This document shows positions 1 to 6,867 of a stretch of DNA of 10,447 nucleotides, piece by piece. The notes below the pieces were generated by a model. The model was not told the origin of the DNA and made no database searches. It was given only the letters and a program-made list of their open reading frames with translations. This DNA comes from Clostridium sp. GTDB taxonomy: Bacteria > Bacillota > Clostridia > Clostridiales > Clostridiaceae. Positions within the stretch are counted from its first letter, which is position 1, and each line of letters opens with the position of its first letter. Made by a program: the position numbers and the translations under genes. The DNA lies in the NCBI GenBank assembly GCA_018372555.1, contig JAHAIU010000092.1:1-10447 (forward strand). Reading direction: 5' to 3'.

Positions 1-1
1 A

Positions 2-358
2 ATAGGAAAAGATAGATATATTAAATTAACTGCCTCAGATGCTAATGCTATACAAAAAGCCTATGAAATACTAACAAAGGAAGCATTTAATCCTCCTACA
101 ATAAGCGCCTTAAGTAAGATGGTATTTTTAAATGAACAAAAATTAAAAGCTGGATTTTCTGCAAAATATCATATGTCCATAAGTGAATATACAACTTCAA
201 TAAAAATGGCAACAGCAGAAAATTTACTCTCCACAACTGAATTAAGCATAGAAGAAATATCAAACATCCTTGGCTATAATTATAGTGGAAACTTTATAAA
301 AATGTTCAAAAAAGTTCATGGCAAGACTCCTTTGGCATTTCGTAAAAAAAGTAAATAG
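2..358 (+). CDS. AraC-family transcriptional regulator, C-terminal part (5' end outside window)
   Basis: The reading frame is open from the first in-frame codon at base 2 to TAG at 356-358, giving 118 visible residues. The ATG at 119 is internal, because the frame upstream encodes normal AraC-type sequence (LTASDANAIQKAYEIL). Both helix-turn-helix units of an AraC/XylS DNA-binding domain are visible. The first is around ISALSKMVFLNEQKLKAGF, and the second is SIEEISNILGYNYSGNFIKMF followed by the typical ending HGKTPLAFRK. The wording (LNEQKLKAGF, TPLAFRK) resembles the PchR/YbtA branch, whose members often respond to siderophores or other small ligands. The N-terminal sensor domain is missing here, so ligand and targets are unknown. 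The gene faces the downstream phosphatase gene and shares a terminator with it. Confidence 0.9.
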   Translation: MGKDRYIKLTASDANAIQKAYEILTKEAFNPPTISALSKMVFLNEQKLKAGFSAKYHMSISEYTTSIKMATAENLLSTTELSIEEISNILGYNYSGNFIKMFKKVHGKTPLAFRKKSK

Positions 359-420
359 ATTTAGATATAATATACTTCCAGAGTCTTTAATACTATAGAT
401 GTGGTGTTACTAAATGAAAT

Positions 421-485
421 AAAATAAATGTTGGATTACTGTTACGTCGCTTTGCTCCAAGCCGTTGTAATCCAACTTTTATTTT
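421..485. terminator. Bidirectional terminator between convergent genes
   Basis: A perfect 10-bp stem, GTTGGATTAC (430-439) with GTAATCCAAC (467-476), is extended outward by AAAATAAA and TTTATTTT with one mismatch. The 27-base loop can itself form a small GCTT/AAGC stem. T-rich sequence follows in both directions: TTTTATTTTATT on the plus strand and ATTTATTTTATTTC on the minus strand. It lies about 70 bases after the AraC stop and directly after the phosphatase stop, so it can end both transcripts. Confidence 0.75.
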
Positions 486-488
486 ATT

Positions 489-1130
489 CTACTCAAATTC
501 ATTGAATTCTTTCCTTGAATATTTATGATGTTCCATGCAAGCTAATAATGGTATTTCATAACCCTCATCATTGAAATTAATTTCTGTAAGACTTGTTTGT
601 TTTATAAAAGGCTCGTCCCACAATGTATCTATATCTCTTTTTTCTAATGCTGTTAAGTATGACTTTAATGTTATTGTATGGGTAACTATTAATATAGTTT
701 TCCCTTTTTCTTTTTCTATAATTTCACTTATTGCATTAAAGGATCTATCTTTCACTTCATTAAAAGTTTCTCCATCTCCAATAGGTATATATTTTGATGG
801 TACATTCCAAAAATTATAATAATTTTCTTCACTTAAGCTTTTCATTTCTTCTTGGTTTAAGCCTTCCCAACCACCAATTTGTATTTCTTTTAAACCATCA
901 TATTCAATTAAGGGTATGTCCCTATCCCCTTTAACTATTTTTGCAGTATTTAATGCTCTGCCAATGGGGCTTGTATATATAACATCTATATGTAAATCCT
1001 TCATTCTTTCTCCAAGCCACTTAGCTTGTTTCTTCCCAAGTTCAGTTAAAGGAGAATCTCCCCACCCCTGCATTATACCTTTTTCATTCCATTCTGTTTC
1101 TCCATGTCTAGTTAAATAAACTTTAGTCAT
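489..1130 (-). CDS. Histidine phosphatase family protein (phosphoglycerate mutase-like)
   Basis: This 213-residue protein belongs to histidine phosphatase branch 1, which uses a phospho-histidine intermediate. The N-terminal LTRHGET motif carries Arg8 and the nucleophile His9. Arg58 lies in TSPIGRA, Glu82 is the likely acid residue before the GGWEG motif, and the second histidine is His151 in VTHTITLKSYL. Length (about 200-215 residues) and the WEG motif fit small phosphatases such as CobC/PhoE/GpmB-like proteins better than true cofactor-dependent phosphoglycerate mutase (about 250 residues). The substrate cannot be told from sequence; alpha-ribazole phosphate, phosphosugars and nucleotides are known for relatives, and no cobalamin genes lie nearby. 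A GGAGGGA ribosome site (complement of 1134-1140) stands three bases before the ATG, and this decides the start. It appears to be a single-gene transcript. Confidence 0.92.
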   Translation of the reverse strand: MTKVYLTRHGETEWNEKGIMQGWGDSPLTELGKKQAKWLGERMKDLHIDVIYTSPIGRALNTAKIVKGDRDIPLIEYDGLKEIQIGGWEGLNQEEMKSLSEENYYNFWNVPSKYIPIGDGETFNEVKDRSFNAISEIIEKEKGKTILIVTHTITLKSYLTALEKRDIDTLWDEPFIKQTSLTEINFNDEGYEIPLLACMEHHKYSRKEFNEFE

Positions 1131-1344
1131 ATTTCCCTCCCATATAATACAATTCTTTATTATTCATTATAATATACTATAATTACAATATGTAGCTGTT
1201 TTATAAATCTATGTTACTTCGCTTGATTTTAATAGAAGATTGTCTATTCTAAGTAATAATCTTATTGAAGAGTATAAAATATTGAGCTTAATGTTTATTA
1301 AGGCTTAAAATCTAATGTAAAATTTATAAATCTAAGCAAAATAA

Positions 1345-1375
1345 AGGTTGGATATCATATTAAACCATCCAACCT
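1345..1375 (-). terminator. Hairpin, probable terminator of the GH3 gene
   Basis: The arms AGGTTGGAT (1345-1353) and ATCCAACCT (1367-1375) form a perfect 9-bp stem with a 13-base loop. Read on the minus strand it is followed by TTATTTTG, a moderate T-rich tract, about 95 bases after the GH3 stop codon. The arm sequence is close to that of the hairpin at 430-476. Confidence 0.5.
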
Positions 1376-1420
1376 ATTAAATAAAATTAAATTTTCTAAA
1401 GTTTACATAAAAATATTGAC

Positions 1421-1447
1421 AGACTCGTGAAAAACTTCATCAAGTCT
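1421..1447 (-). terminator. Weak hairpin just after the GH3 stop codon
   Basis: AGACT-CG-TGA pairs with TCA-AGTCT, giving 8 bp with a two-base bulge. It starts about 23 bases after the GH3 stop. The following minus-strand sequence (GTCAATATTTTTA) has only a late T run, so termination here would be weak. It may act in tandem with the hairpin at 1345-1375. Confidence 0.3.
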
Positions 1448-1469
1448 TTGATTTATTTACCAATATAAT

Positions 1470-4010
1470 CTAATTTTTATTTTTCTTTTTGCTTAAAGCA
1501 AATCCAAGTGCTGTCATAACCATACCTAATGCTGTTGTTGCTACTGGTGTAACTACTGCCCCAGTATTTGGTAAGTTCCCTTTTCCGTTATTATCTTCTG
1601 GCTTCTCTTCTTTATTAGGTTTATTTTCTTCATCAGGCTTGCTCTCTTCACCTGGTTTACTTTCTTCTACTTTTTTAATTTTTATAGTTTCATTTTCTAA
1701 AGATGTATTAAATAATCTATCTTTGCTATCTACAACTTCTAGAGAATTTATTATTTCTACTTCTTTTTCTTCTTCTGATAATACTTTTAAAGTCATTATC
1801 AAGTCTGTCTTTTCAGAAATTTCTTTATCAGATAACTCTACACTTATTTCTTTACCTTCTGTATTTACATTTTTAATTTCAGTATTATCAGTTGCTGATT
1901 TCACTGATATAAACTCAAAATCAGTATTGTTATAATTTATCTTTGCAATATATCCTTCTGATTTTAAGTTCTTTATTTCATCAAGAGTAATCTTAACCTC
2001 TATATTATCTCCACTCTTAGCTTCTTCTACTGTATCAATACTTGTTATACCAGCTGATGTAAGATTTGTAATACCAAAACCATAATCAAAAGCATTTACT
2101 TCTAAATTAGCAGTTCCATTTTCATCTACAGTTGGAATACTAACTGGTAATGTTCCTCTTGCTTCTGCTGCTCCAAAAACCACTTCTATAGCAGCTGGAA
2201 TATTTGGCCCAAAAGCTTGAACTGGAGATAATCCGCCATCTGCCTCTGTTGGGTCCATACCCTTGTATCCATAAGCAATTACTTCTGCTTTTGCATTTTT
2301 ATGTGCTGCTACATCATATGGCTTACCAACACTTACAACTACTGAATCCTTATTTAATTCATTTGCATAATTAACAACTTCATTTGGAATTGCTGTTATC
2401 CAATGAGTACTATTTAAGTGAGTATAATTCCCCATTTCTGATAAAACTACTACATAATTTGCTTCATTAATTTTATTTTTTAATTCTTCAGTCATTGTTT
2501 TTTCTGATTTATAGCAGTAAGTATCTACTTGAACTGAATTAACCTTACCTTCTTTCATTAATCTATTTAATCCAAATTTCATTCCTGGTAATTCATTATC
2601 ATATGGAGCTATAAGTAAAACCTTTTCTCCTTCTTTAGGATTTAGTGGTAAAATATTTTCTTCATTCTTTACTACTGTAATTGCTTCTGCTGAAACTCTT
2701 CTTTCAACATCTCTATTTTCTTTTGATCCAACTATACTTTTTGCATTTGCTATCTTTTCTTCTACTGTTTTATTGTCATTTGCAACATTCATAACTCCTC
2801 TATCAATTTTTAACTTTACTACTCTTGTTGCAGATTCATTAATTTTCTCTTCTGATATTTCACCGTTTTCAACAGCTTCTTTAACTCCATCAACTATTGC
2901 TCTTAATTTTGGAACATCTGCTTTACTTCTTAAAATAGTTGGCATTAATGCTATGTCAACTCCTGCTTCAAATGCCATCTTTACAGTTTCAACTTCTCCA
3001 AAATTCTCTGCTATTGCAGCCATGTTAAGTGCATCTGTAATAATAACACCATCGAAATTCATATCCTCTCTTAACAATCCTGTTAATATGTCATCTGATA
3101 GTGTTGCAGGAATTTGTATTTCTTGTCCATCTTTTATAGATGTATAAGTATCCTTCTCTATTTGTGGGAATTGAATATGTGCTGTCATTATCATATCTAC
3201 ACCATTATCAATTGCTGCTTGGAATGGCTTTAATTCAACTTTCTTCAATTCTTCTAATGATTTATCAACCTTAGGTAGTCCATAATGTGAGTCTGTAGCT
3301 GTATCTCCATGTCCTGGAAAATGCTTAGCTGCTGCTGCTACTCCATTAGACTGGATCCCCTCTATCATTTTAACTCCAAGTTTTGCTACTAAATCTGGGT
3401 TACTTGAAAATGACCTTAATCCTATAACCGGATTTAAAGGATTGTTATTTACATCTACTGAAGGTGCAAAATTAACATTGATACCTAAAGAATTAAGTTC
3501 TTTTCCTATAACTGATCCTGTATCATAAGAACTTTGCTCATTTTTAGTTGCTCCAATTGCCATATTTCCTGGAAAGTTTGTACCTGTTCCTAATCTTGTA
3601 ACTATTCCTCCCTCTTGATCAATTGTAGTTAATAATGGTAAATTTCCATCTTCATCATTTATAGCAACTTGTTGTAGATCATGCGTTAACTTAGCTGTTT
3701 GTTCTGTTGTCTTAACATTTTGTGCAAATAATATAACTCCACCTAAATCAAATTCGTCTATAATTTCAGCTACTTCTTCATTCATTTCAGTAAAATCTTG
3801 GACTTCACTTTCTCCCGCTTGCTTCCATTGTCTAAAATCAGGCATTAACATTTGACCTATTTTTTCATCTAAAGTCATTTCACTTACTATTTTCTCTGCT
3901 TCAGCCCTTGAATTTAAGCTCTCAGCATTTACAAATTTAATATTTCCTAATAGTAATGTGCTTGCTACAGTAAATGCACTTAAAATTGATATTATTTTTT
4001 TCCTTTTCAT
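1470..4010 (-). CDS. Sortase-anchored GH3 beta-N-acetylhexosaminidase (NagZ-type catalytic domain)
   Basis: This 846-residue surface enzyme is expected to release terminal beta-N-acetylglucosamine from glycans or peptidoglycan fragments. Residues 1-29 are a signal peptide (KRKK, hydrophobic core, likely cleavage after VNA29). Residues 35-405 form a GH3 TIM barrel with the NagZ signature KHFPGHGDTATDSH at 229-242, whose Asp240/His242 area supplies the general-acid dyad. The nucleophile is Asp326 in VIITDALNM. Residues about 435-645 are the GH3 C-terminal alpha/beta domain. Residues about 655-780 look like a cohesin-like or Ig-like beta-sandwich (SGDNIEVKITLDE), an assignment less certain than the rest. 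A KP/E-rich wall spacer (782-808), LPNTG (813-817), a hydrophobic segment and KKKNKN complete a sortase A anchor. AGGAGGA (complement of 4021-4027) precedes the ATG. Cytosolic NagZ of Gram-negatives is about 340 residues, so this is a much larger extracellular form. Confidence 0.93.
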   Translation of the reverse strand: MKRKKIISILSAFTVASTLLLGNIKFVNAESLNSRAEAEKIVSEMTLDEKIGQMLMPDFRQWKQAGESEVQDFTEMNEEVAEIIDEFDLGGVILFAQNVKTTEQTAKLTHDLQQVAINDEDGNLPLLTTIDQEGGIVTRLGTGTNFPGNMAIGATKNEQSSYDTGSVIGKELNSLGINVNFAPSVDVNNNPLNPVIGLRSFSSNPDLVAKLGVKMIEGIQSNGVAAAAKHFPGHGDTATDSHYGLPKVDKSLEELKKVELKPFQAAIDNGVDMIMTAHIQFPQIEKDTYTSIKDGQEIQIPATLSDDILTGLLREDMNFDGVIITDALNMAAIAENFGEVETVKMAFEAGVDIALMPTILRSKADVPKLRAIVDGVKEAVENGEISEEKINESATRVVKLKIDRGVMNVANDNKTVEEKIANAKSIVGSKENRDVERRVSAEAITVVKNEENILPLNPKEGEKVLLIAPYDNELPGMKFGLNRLMKEGKVNSVQVDTYCYKSEKTMTEELKNKINEANYVVVLSEMGNYTHLNSTHWITAIPNEVVNYANELNKDSVVVSVGKPYDVAAHKNAKAEVIAYGYKGMDPTEADGGLSPVQAFGPNIPAAIEVVFGAAEARGTLPVSIPTVDENGTANLEVNAFDYGFGITNLTSAGITSIDTVEEAKSGDNIEVKITLDEIKNLKSEGYIAKINYNNTDFEFISVKSATDNTEIKNVNTEGKEISVELSDKEISEKTDLIMTLKVLSEEEKEVEIINSLEVVDSKDRLFNTSLENETIKIKKVEESKPGEESKPDEENKPNKEEKPEDNNGKGNLPNTGAVVTPVATTALGMVMTALGFALSKKKNKN

Positions 4011-4062
4011 ATATTTCTCTTCCTCCTTTTATACTTGAAATATCATTTCACTTATATACTAA

Positions 4063-4090
4063 ATTATACCAATATTTTTTCTTTATTCAA
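4063..4090 (-). promoter_or_regulatory. σA-type promoter of the GH3 gene
   Basis: On the minus strand, TTGAAT (complement of 4085-4090) and TATAAT (complement of 4063-4068) are 16 bases apart. The -10 box is preceded by TGG, giving an extended -10 (TGGTATAAT). The ATG is about 50 bases downstream, with the RBS in between. Confidence 0.65.
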
Positions 4091-4100
4091 CCGTTTTCAT
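4086..4100 (-). promoter_or_regulatory. Candidate CcpA-binding cre site over the GH3 -35 box
   Basis: The minus-strand 15-mer ATGAAAACGGTTGAA matches the general cre consensus WTGNAANCGNWNNCW at all but one fixed position (A instead of C at position 14). It overlaps the -35 hexamer, where bound CcpA would block RNA polymerase. Catabolite repression of a glycan-degrading enzyme is biologically reasonable. The match is by eye only, and against the stricter form TGWAANCGNTNWCA there are two mismatches. Confidence 0.4.
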
Positions 4101-4110
4101 TCTATCTTTT

Positions 4111-4140
4111 TTGACACAATTTTTAATTGAATTATATATT
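4111..4140 (+). promoter_or_regulatory. Possible divergent plus-strand promoter
   Basis: A perfect TTGACA lies at 4111-4116. It is followed by TATATA (4133-4138, spacing 16) or TATATT (4135-4140, spacing 18). It points away from the GH3 gene toward a terminator-like hairpin at 4228-4251, with no ORF in between. In DNA this AT-rich the match could arise by chance. Confidence 0.3.
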
Positions 4141-4227
4141 TTAATAAAGATAGTTAATTTTTTCATAAATAATCCATATTTTTAACACCTATATTATTAA
4201 AATTTAAAAACAATTTAAAAATGAAAT

Positions 4228-4251
4228 AAACCCAGCTAAAAAGCTGGGTTT
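4228..4251. terminator. Strong rho-independent terminator after the P-loop NTPase gene
   Basis: A perfect 10-bp stem, AAACCCAGCT (4228-4237) with AGCTGGGTTT (4242-4251), has an AAAA loop. It starts 12 bases after the stop of the minus-strand NTPase gene and is followed there by TATTTCATTTTT. Plus-strand readout also gives a short U run (GGGTTTTA), so it may work both ways. Confidence 0.85.
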
Positions 4252-4263
4252 TATATTAATCTC

Positions 4264-4860
4264 TTATTTTGTCATATCTAATTTTACTTGCTTTTCTTGT
4301 AATTCATCTGAAAGATTAAGCATCTCTAAAATCTTTTTGGATCTTTCTTTAGTTGAACCTGTTATAGTTGTATATCTTACATTTTCCGCTTCTAAAAAAC
4401 TTAAGATAGCATTATCAACAGCTTGTGCTACTTCTTCATCCTGCCATCTTACACCATCTTTTGTATAACCAAATTCTCTTGGAACAAAGAAAATATGATC
4501 ATATTTAGGTAAATCTCTTAATGCAAGTATGTATAAATCTTTTAAAATTTCAATTTCCTTAGTTGTTCTCTTTTTATCTCCAAGCATAAATCTACCATAT
4601 ATGTATGGAACAAAAGTTGCATAGTCTGTTATTGCATAATCAAATTCATTTAAGCTCTCTTCTAAATGAAGTTGTCCTAAATAAATTCCATATTGCTCAG
4701 CAATATTTTCTATCATTCCCTTATCTCTTAAATAATCAGTGCTATATTCAGTTGCTACTCCAACATTTAAATCTCTAATTTTCATTTCAACATAAAGCTG
4801 TTGTATTAATGTAGTTTTTCCACATCTTGGACCACCCAAAATGGCAATTCTCTTTGGCAT
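4264..4860 (-). CDS. P-loop NTPase, NadR-kinase-like AAA_28 family, function unknown
   Basis: This 198-residue soluble protein begins MPKRIAILGGPRCGKTT, with a Walker A motif GGPRCGKT at residues 9-16. EYSTDYLRD at 38-46 and FDYAITDYA at 73-81 are the most likely acidic or Walker B-like elements. GVRWQDEE at 136-143 looks like an arginine-containing lid. This arrangement resembles the AAA_28 group and the ribosylnicotinamide-kinase domain of NadR, so a small-molecule or nucleoside kinase is possible. No NAD or nucleoside genes adjoin it, and I cannot name a substrate. The start is set by GGAGGG (complement of 4867-4872), six bases before the ATG. It has its own promoter and terminator and is a single-gene transcript. 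Confidence 0.85.
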   Translation of the reverse strand: MPKRIAILGGPRCGKTTLIQQLYVEMKIRDLNVGVATEYSTDYLRDKGMIENIAEQYGIYLGQLHLEESLNEFDYAITDYATFVPYIYGRFMLGDKKRTTKEIEILKDLYILALRDLPKYDHIFFVPREFGYTKDGVRWQDEEVAQAVDNAILSFLEAENVRYTTITGSTKERSKKILEMLNLSDELQEKQVKLDMTK

Positions 4861-4918
4861 AGTAAACCCTCCAAAAAAATTCTATCTAAAAGTAAATTAT
4901 TTTTTAAAACAGATATTC

Positions 4919-4947
4919 ATTATAACAATAATTTACGATAATTTCAA
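4919..4947 (-). promoter_or_regulatory. Near-consensus σA promoter of the P-loop NTPase gene
   Basis: On the minus strand TTGAAA (complement of 4942-4947) and a perfect TATAAT (complement of 4919-4924) are exactly 17 bases apart. Transcription would begin about 50 bases before the ATG at 4860. This is one of the best promoter matches in the window. Confidence 0.7.
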
Positions 4948-4958
4948 TGTATATTGAA
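4943..4958. promoter_or_regulatory. Inverted repeat at the NTPase -35 box
   Basis: TTCAAT and ATTGAA are perfect 6-bp arms separated by GTAT. One arm overlaps the -35 hexamer, a common position for a repressor operator. The arms are short and AT-rich, so chance is a real possibility. Confidence 0.3.
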
Positions 4959-5194
4959 GGGAATATTCATATTTTAGAAATATTAGTAATCTTGAAATAC
5001 AAATATTATAGAAGCTACATAACAATTATATTGAATTCAGCTCATCTAAATTCCCTCTTTTATTCCACTTCCTTCACAATAATAAAATTATTTAAAGAGT
5101 CCTTAACATATTAGATTAATCCTTTTAAATTTTTAGTGATAAAATACTTAAAAAAATAAATATAATATGCGAAATAATCATATGGCGAAAAATT

Positions 5195-5228
5195 AGAAGT
5201 TCTTAGCTTTTGCGAGCCTAGAACTTCT
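5195..5228. terminator. Terminator of the ABC transporter operon
   Basis: The arms AGAAGTTCT (5195-5203) and AGAACTTCT (5220-5228) form a 9-bp stem. A 2x2 internal loop separates this from an inner GCT/AGC stem with a TTTGCG loop. On the minus strand it lies about 44 bases after the operon stop and is followed by AATTTTTCG. On the plus strand a TTTTTG run follows, so it could work in both directions. Confidence 0.75.
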
Positions 5229-5271
5229 TTTTGTGGCCATTAAATTATGGAACATATTTTATTTATCTTTT

Positions 5272-6867
5272 CTATTGATTACCCATAAGTCCTTCTTCTT
5301 CTAAGAATTCCTTAGCCACAGTCTTAACATCCCTTTTATTTATATCAACTTCATAGTTCATTTTTCTCATTTTCTCTTCAGTTAACTTGCCTTCTACCAT
5401 AGCTATTACTTCTCTAAGTTCTGGGAATTTTTCTAAAGTATCTTCTCTAATAACAGTTACAGCATCATATGGTGGGAAGAAGTTTTTATCATCTTCTAAC
5501 ACTGCTAAGTTAAACTTGTCTATTAATCCATCTGTAGTAAAGGCATCAATTACTTGAGTTTCATTATTTGCAACTGCAGTATATCTAAGTCCACCATCTA
5601 CTGCTTTAACATCTTTAAACTTCATATTATATGCCTTTTCTAATCCTATAAGACCATCTTCTCTATTTGGGAATTCTATAGTTGGTCCAATTACAAGTTC
5701 TTGTGAAACTTTAGCTAAATCAGATACAGTTTTTAAGTTGTACTTTTCAGCTGTTTCTTGTGTAACTGCCATAGCATAAGTATTATTAAATCCTAGTGGG
5801 TTTAATATCTCTAAGTTATAATCACTTTTAAATCTATCTTTAACTACATTGTAGACTTCTTCCCTATTTGAATTATTATCATTAATATTTAAAATATTTA
5901 CATAGCCTGTACCTAAATACTCAGCATATAAATCTACTGCTCCAGAAGTAATTGCATTAAAGGTAACTTGGCTACCTCCTAAGTTAAATTTTTCTTCTAC
6001 TTCAATATCTGTATTATTTTTTATAAGTTCTGATAAAACATTTCCAAGTATAAGTTGTTCAGTATAATTCTTTGATGCAACTGTAATTTTTTTATCATTT
6101 CTACCTACAAATTTAGGTACTACTATTAATCCAATACATATAATTACTGCTAATAATGTAGCAATAATAGTGAATTTCTTTCTTTTCTTAGATAAAGCTT
6201 TCCTCTTTACCTTCATAGTTCCATCTGATCTTTTTATACCATTTGGCATAGTTGCTTCTTCTATTTTTCCTGTTATCCAGTCTATTACTAAAGCTAGTAC
6301 TGCTGCTGGTATGGCACCAAATAAGATTAAGTTATTATCTACAGTTTGGATTCCTGAGAACACTAAGTATCCTAGTCCCCTTGCTCCAACAAAGGCTGCA
6401 ATTGTCATAAGTCCAACTGCTGTTACAGCTGCCATTCTTATACCAGCCATAATTACTGGCATAGCTAGTGGGATTTTTATTATTCTTAAAGTTTGACTAT
6501 TTGTCATACCTAGCCCTTTAGCTGCTTCTAACATATCTGGATTTATATTTATTATTCCAGTATAAGTATTTTTAATTATTGGTAGCATTGAATATAAAAC
6601 TACCATTGTTATAGATGGTGCAGATCCTATACCTATTATTGGAATTAAGAAACCTAATATAGCTAAACTTGGTATAGCTTGTGTAAGGTTTGCAACTCCT
6701 ATTACACCTGATGCTAATTTTTTATTTCTTGTTATTACTATTCCAAGAGGTACTCCTATCGCTACCGCTATTAATACTGCTATTAATGTAAGTTGTATAT
6801 GCTCGAATAGGAGAGTTAGAATTTCTGATTTCTTTATAATTAATTGTTCAATAAAATTATTCATCAT
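5272..6867 (-). CDS. ABC transporter permease/substrate-binding fusion protein (OpuC/BilE/EgtU type)
   Basis: This 531-residue protein joins the membrane and binding subunits of a type I importer. Residues about 25-200 hold five membrane segments of an OpuCB/ProW-like permease, with the EAA loop EAAKGLGMTNSQTLRIIKIP at 114-133 that contacts the ATPase. A basic cytoplasmic stretch (213-231) and a sixth membrane helix (233-252) lead to an external OpuAC-type binding domain (about 260-528). That domain has ASKNYTEQLILGN (264-276), YAEYLGTGY (314-322) and FNNTYAMAV (360-368). This family binds quaternary amines through aromatic cages: glycine betaine, choline, carnitine or, for EgtU, ergothioneine. 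The gene overlaps the ATPase gene by 11 bases, so the two are translationally coupled. GGGAGG (complement of 6873-6878) serves Met1 (5-base spacing) or Met2 (8-base spacing), and Met2 may be the true start. The substrate is unproven. Confidence 0.92.
   Translation of the reverse strand: MMNNFIEQLIIKKSEILTLLFEHIQLTLIAVLIAVAIGVPLGIVITRNKKLASGVIGVANLTQAIPSLAILGFLIPIIGIGSAPSITMVVLYSMLPIIKNTYTGIININPDMLEAAKGLGMTNSQTLRIIKIPLAMPVIMAGIRMAAVTAVGLMTIAAFVGARGLGYLVFSGIQTVDNNLILFGAIPAAVLALVIDWITGKIEEATMPNGIKRSDGTMKVKRKALSKKRKKFTIIATLLAVIICIGLIVVPKFVGRNDKKITVASKNYTEQLILGNVLSELIKNNTDIEVEEKFNLGGSQVTFNAITSGAVDLYAEYLGTGYVNILNINDNNSNREEVYNVVKDRFKSDYNLEILNPLGFNNTYAMAVTQETAEKYNLKTVSDLAKVSQELVIGPTIEFPNREDGLIGLEKAYNMKFKDVKAVDGGLRYTAVANNETQVIDAFTTDGLIDKFNLAVLEDDKNFFPPYDAVTVIREDTLEKFPELREVIAMVEGKLTEEKMRKMNYEVDINKRDVKTVAKEFLEEEGLMGNQ

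Larger units (their letters stand above)
1131..1469. other. Intergenic region with two candidate hairpins
   Basis: This 339-base AT-rich gap separates the phosphatase from the GH3 gene. It should hold the phosphatase promoter: a TATAAT (complement of 1166-1171) lies a suitable distance upstream, but I see no good -35 partner. Two hairpins near the GH3 end are listed separately. No credible ORF or structured RNA is visible in the middle (about 1200-1340). Confidence 0.5.
4861..5271. other. Intergenic region upstream of the P-loop NTPase gene
   Basis: This 411-base gap lies between the NTPase start and the end of the ABC operon. It holds the NTPase promoter and a short inverted repeat (4919-4958) at one end and the operon terminator (5195-5228) at the other. 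Between about 4960 and 5190 I see only AT-rich DNA without a convincing ORF, RNA or repeat. Confidence 0.55.

Noticed and set aside
119..358. ATG at 119 as the start of a small 79-residue AraC-like protein
   Set aside because: The frame is open back to the window edge, and the upstream residues continue the normal AraC DNA-binding domain. The gene is simply cut by the window.
489..1130. True glycolytic phosphoglycerate mutase
   Set aside because: The protein is too short and its motifs fit the broad small-phosphatase group. A metabolic mutase role is not supported.
1489..1935. Plus-strand open frame of 148 codons inside the GH3 gene
   Set aside because: It is antisense to a clearly coding gene, has a low-complexity Ser/Phe/Leu composition, and has no RBS or family resemblance. 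The same applies to open frames at 571-819, 916-1119, 2773-3147, 6170-6496, 7761-7961 and 9714-10148.
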